Below, piece after piece: positions 12,551-14,175 of a stretch of DNA of 14,175 nt. The DNA comes from JAZOXB01 sp040096185 (GTDB lineage: Bacteria > Bacillota > Clostridia > Oscillospirales > Oscillospiraceae): assembly GCF_040096185.1 (NCBI RefSeq), contig NZ_JBBMFF010000172.1, positions 1-14,175 on the forward strand, written 5' to 3'. A program made the position numbers and the translations under genes. A model generated the notes under the pieces. It ran no database searches. It saw only the letters and a list, made by a program, of their open reading frames with translations, and was not told the origin of the DNA. Every line of letters begins with the position of its first letter. Position 1 is the first letter of the stretch.

Positions 12551-12579
12551 TTGACAAATAGCGCACGGCATGGTAGAAT
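12551..12579 (+). promoter_or_regulatory. Promoter of the tRNA-Ser operon
   Basis: A perfect TTGACA (12551-12556) and TAGAAT (12574-12579) are 17 bases apart; the first tRNA begins 19 bases after the -10. Confidence 0.9.
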
Positions 12580-12597
12580 AATCGAGCTTAATGATTC

Positions 12598-12686
12598 GGA
12601 GAGATGTCCGAGCGGTTTAAGGAGCCGGTCTTGAAAACCGGTGACGCAGCAATGCGCCGTGGGTTCGAATCCCACTCTCTCCGCCA
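12598..12686 (+). tRNA. tRNA-Ser (anticodon UGA)
   Basis: An 89-base tRNA with encoded CCA (12684-12686). The acceptor stem GGAGAGA pairs with TCTCTCC; the anticodon stem CCGGT/ACCGG closes the loop CTTGAAA, giving TGA (12632-12634), which reads UCA-type codons. The long variable arm (GACGCAGCAATGCGCC) is typical of serine tRNAs. Confidence 0.96.
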
Positions 12687-12710
12687 AATTCTTCTCTCTG
12701 CATTCGACCT

Positions 12711-12802
12711 GGAGTGATACCCAAGAGGCCGAAGGGGCTCCCCTGCTAAGGGAGTAGGCGTGTAAAAAGCGCGCGAGAGTTCAAATCTCTCTCACTCCGC
12801 CA
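12711..12802 (+). tRNA. tRNA-Ser (anticodon GCU)
   Basis: A 92-base tRNA with encoded CCA (12800-12802). The acceptor stem GGAGTGA pairs with TCACTCC; the anticodon stem CTCCC/GGGAG closes the loop CTGCTAA, giving GCT (12745-12747), which reads AGC and AGU. A long class II variable arm is present. It follows tRNA-Ser(UGA) by 24 bases in one operon. Confidence 0.95.
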
Positions 12803-12804
12803 AG

Positions 12805-12836
12805 AAAAAAGCACTTGCTGCTGCAAGTGCTTTTTT
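12805..12836 (+). terminator. Intrinsic terminator of the tRNA-Ser operon
   Basis: GCACTTGC (12811-12818) and GCAAGTGC (12823-12830) form a perfect stem around TGCT, flanked by six A and six T, so the stem can extend to 14 pairs and may work in both directions. It lies directly after the second tRNA. Confidence 0.95.
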
Positions 12837-12998
12837 CAATGGAATTCAGCATTTCAGTGTGTTAAATAGCACTTTATGTTATGTGCTTTCGGCGGTGGGT
12901 GGATTTCATATCACTTTCTGCGAAGCGTAAAAAATCACAGACGCGCCAGCGTTTCTTTCACATTTTGCGTCAGCAAAGTATTTCACCTCTCCTTACCG

Positions 12999-13034
12999 AT
13001 CCTGCCAAATCGCCCGGCAGGATTTTTTCGTTTT
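12999..13034 (+). terminator. Terminator-like hairpin just upstream of the GNAT gene
   Basis: ATCCTGCC (12999-13006) pairs with GGCAGGAT (13016-13023) around a nine-base loop and is followed by a run of T and TTTT a little later. It ends only about 35 bases before the GNAT start at 13066, and the 160 bases before it hold no gene. It may be an attenuator in the GNAT leader or the end of a short untranslated transcript. No T-box or known riboswitch motif was recognised in 12841-12998. Confidence 0.55.
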
Positions 13035-13065
13035 ATCCATTCTTCAATATAGGGAGGCGCGATCC

Positions 13066-13608
13066 ATGGAGATCAGGCAGCTTGACCCGGCGGTCTATGC
13101 CGGGCGGAAATTCACGGCCAGCTACCGGACAAAGGGCTATTATGACATCTGCGCCGCGGAGGACGGCTTCCGTCTCCGCTACGTCCCGCTCGGAGCGCCG
13201 ATGGAGAAGTCCTTTGACGACGAATTCTTCGGCGAATGGCTCGAAGAGCCGGTGGCATTCGGCGCCTTCGAGGGCGAACGGCTGCTCGGCTATGTGGAGG
13301 GCGCCCCGGAGAGCTGGAACAAGCGCTATCGCATCAGCAACATCTGCATTTTTGACGAAACCGCGCGCGGCAAGGGCCTTGGCACAAGCCTGATGCGGAC
13401 CATCGAGAAGGCCGCAGAGGATGCCGGAGCGCGGATGATCGTTCTGGAGACGCAGACCTGCAACGAAAACGCGATCGCGTTTTACAAGCGGAACGGCTTC
13501 TCAATCATCGGGTTCGACCTGTATTCCTACTCCAACGACGACCCGGAGCGCCATGAGGTCCGCATTGAAATGGGAAAGAAGCTGAAATTGGAGTCGAAAG
13601 ATGAATGA
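13066..13608 (+). CDS. GNAT-family N-acetyltransferase
   Basis: A 180-residue acetyltransferase that would pass acetyl from acetyl-CoA to an amine. The acetyl-CoA-binding motif A is clear: ISNICIFDETARGKGLGTSLM (90-110), with the R-x-x-G-x-G loop at 101-106; the later NENAIAFYKRNGF (133-145) is motif B. The region ERLLGYVEGA (71-80) precedes it as the usual central strand. The sequence resembles streptothricin acetyltransferase (Sat) type enzymes, but the substrate is not decided. The start has GGGAGG 9-10 bases upstream. Its end overlaps the next gene by 8 bases, so the two are coupled. A terminator-like hairpin at 12999-13034 in the leader suggests controlled expression. Confidence 0.88.
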   Translation: MEIRQLDPAVYAGRKFTASYRTKGYYDICAAEDGFRLRYVPLGAPMEKSFDDEFFGEWLEEPVAFGAFEGERLLGYVEGAPESWNKRYRISNICIFDETARGKGLGTSLMRTIEKAAEDAGARMIVLETQTCNENAIAFYKRNGFSIIGFDLYSYSNDDPERHEVRIEMGKKLKLESKDE

Positions 13609-14083
13609 AGCGGAAATTCTTGACTATCTGACCACGCAGTGCATCGACTATGAATGTCAGCGTCATCCCGCCGTGCTGACCATGGACGAAGCCGAACGGC
13701 TTGCCCTCCCCCACCCGGAATGCGAGGCACGGAATCTGTTTGTGCGCGAGAGCCGGACGCACCGGTATTTCCTGCTGACGGCGCATGCGCGCGTGGACCT
13801 GAAAGCATTCTCGCGCCAGCAGGGGCTGCGCTCCCTGTCCTTTGCCTCGGCGGACGAGCTGCGCGAGATCCTGTGGCTGGAGACGGGAGTCGTCACGCCG
13901 CTCGCCCTGCTGAACGCGCCCGATGTCACGCTCTATCTGGACGAAGCTCTGCTGGGCAGCCGCATCGCGGTCCACCCGAACACCAACACCGCCACGGTGT
14001 GGCTGCAGACGGCCGATCTTGTCAGCCTGCTTCGCACACAATGCGTGCCTGTGGTGGCCGTCCCCTTCCCCTGTCTGGCCTGA
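13601..14083 (+). CDS. YbaK/ProX-type prolyl-tRNA deacylase
   Basis: A 160-residue protein of the YbaK/ProX (PrdX) trans-editing family, stand-alone versions of the prolyl-tRNA synthetase editing domain. They remove wrongly attached alanine or cysteine from tRNA-Pro. Visible family features: EARNLFVRES (42-51), the ligand-pocket stretch YFLLTAHARVDLKAF (55-69), LRSLSFASADELREIL (75-90), ETGVVTPLALLN (93-104) and IAVHPNTNTATVWL (121-134). Length is normal. GGAG lies just upstream of the ATG at 13601, inside the GNAT gene, whose last 8 bases it overlaps. Which amino acid is edited cannot be told here. A tRNA-Pro gene lies 2 kb away, but nothing links them in regulation. Confidence 0.88.
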   Translation: MNEAEILDYLTTQCIDYECQRHPAVLTMDEAERLALPHPECEARNLFVRESRTHRYFLLTAHARVDLKAFSRQQGLRSLSFASADELREILWLETGVVTPLALLNAPDVTLYLDEALLGSRIAVHPNTNTATVWLQTADLVSLLRTQCVPVVAVPFPCLA

Positions 14084-14099
14084 TACATCCCCTATACTT

Positions 14100-14175
14100 A
14101 GGGAACCTCTGAATAAATCGGCTGCGGCGCTCAGCGGGTCTTTCGCCCCAACTTATCGGTTTGAAAATCTTGAAA
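14100..14175. mobile_element. Possible end of an insertion sequence
   Basis: The sequence from AGGGAACCTCTGAATAAATC onward resembles the left inverted repeat and non-coding start of IS5-like insertion sequences. It begins 16 bases after the ProX gene stop, has no coding frame and no terminator T-run. No transposase is visible because the window ends. This is pattern memory and needs the other end to confirm. A 5-bp CCCTA/TAGGG inverted repeat (14090-14103) spans its start. Confidence 0.3.

Noticed and set aside
1..14175. CRISPR arrays, rRNA genes, toxin-antitoxin pairs, restriction systems
   Set aside because: I looked for regularly spaced repeats, rRNA segments and paired small genes of known defence families and saw none; the only paired small genes are the lipoproteins and the spoIVF-like pair.

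Overview
The window looks like chromosome of a GC-rich, spore-forming, Gram-positive member of the Clostridia (Oscillospiraceae/Ruminococcaceae-like). This rests on strong AGGAGG-type ribosome binding sites, lipoprotein signal peptides, an LPXTG-like sorting signal, a SpoIVFB-type membrane protease and TTGACA/TATAAT promoters. The assignment to a group is inference.

Left part (1-6189), all on the minus strand: the first codons of an exported protein (1-58, cut by the window edge); a lipoprotein of unknown function with a Cys/His cluster (366-1649); an operon of an MBOAT O-acyltransferase (3239-4723) and a DHHW/AlgJ-like partner (1850-3220), which probably O-acylates a cell-surface polymer and ends in a clear terminator; and an AGCS-type sodium/alanine symporter (4804-6189). 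Divergent from the symporter is a long MacB-like ABC ATPase-permease fusion (6301-8919), with its own promoter and terminator.

Middle part (about 8990-11540): an AT-richer accessory island between the ABC terminator and a tRNA-Pro gene. On the minus strand it holds a 34-codon Trp/Cys-rich leader-like ORF whose stop codon lies inside a terminator hairpin. That hairpin sits just upstream of a 105-aa lipoprotein gene. Next comes a related lipoprotein gene inactivated by three lesions. Towards the tRNA are the 3' ends of an LPXTG-like surface protein and of a large serine recombinase, joined head to head through their missing 5' ends. This looks like the scar of a deleted mobile element. The leader peptide/hairpin/lipoprotein arrangement is the most interesting candidate for something undescribed.

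Right part (11590-14175): tRNA-Pro(CGG) on the minus strand with a consensus promoter; divergent from it a compact two-gene operon resembling spoIVFA-spoIVFB but lacking their usual LytM and CBS domains; a tRNA-Ser(UGA)-tRNA-Ser(GCU) operon with promoter and terminator; then a GNAT acetyltransferase gene overlapping a prolyl-tRNA deacylase-like (YbaK/ProX) gene. The window ends in a sequence that may be the start of an insertion sequence.
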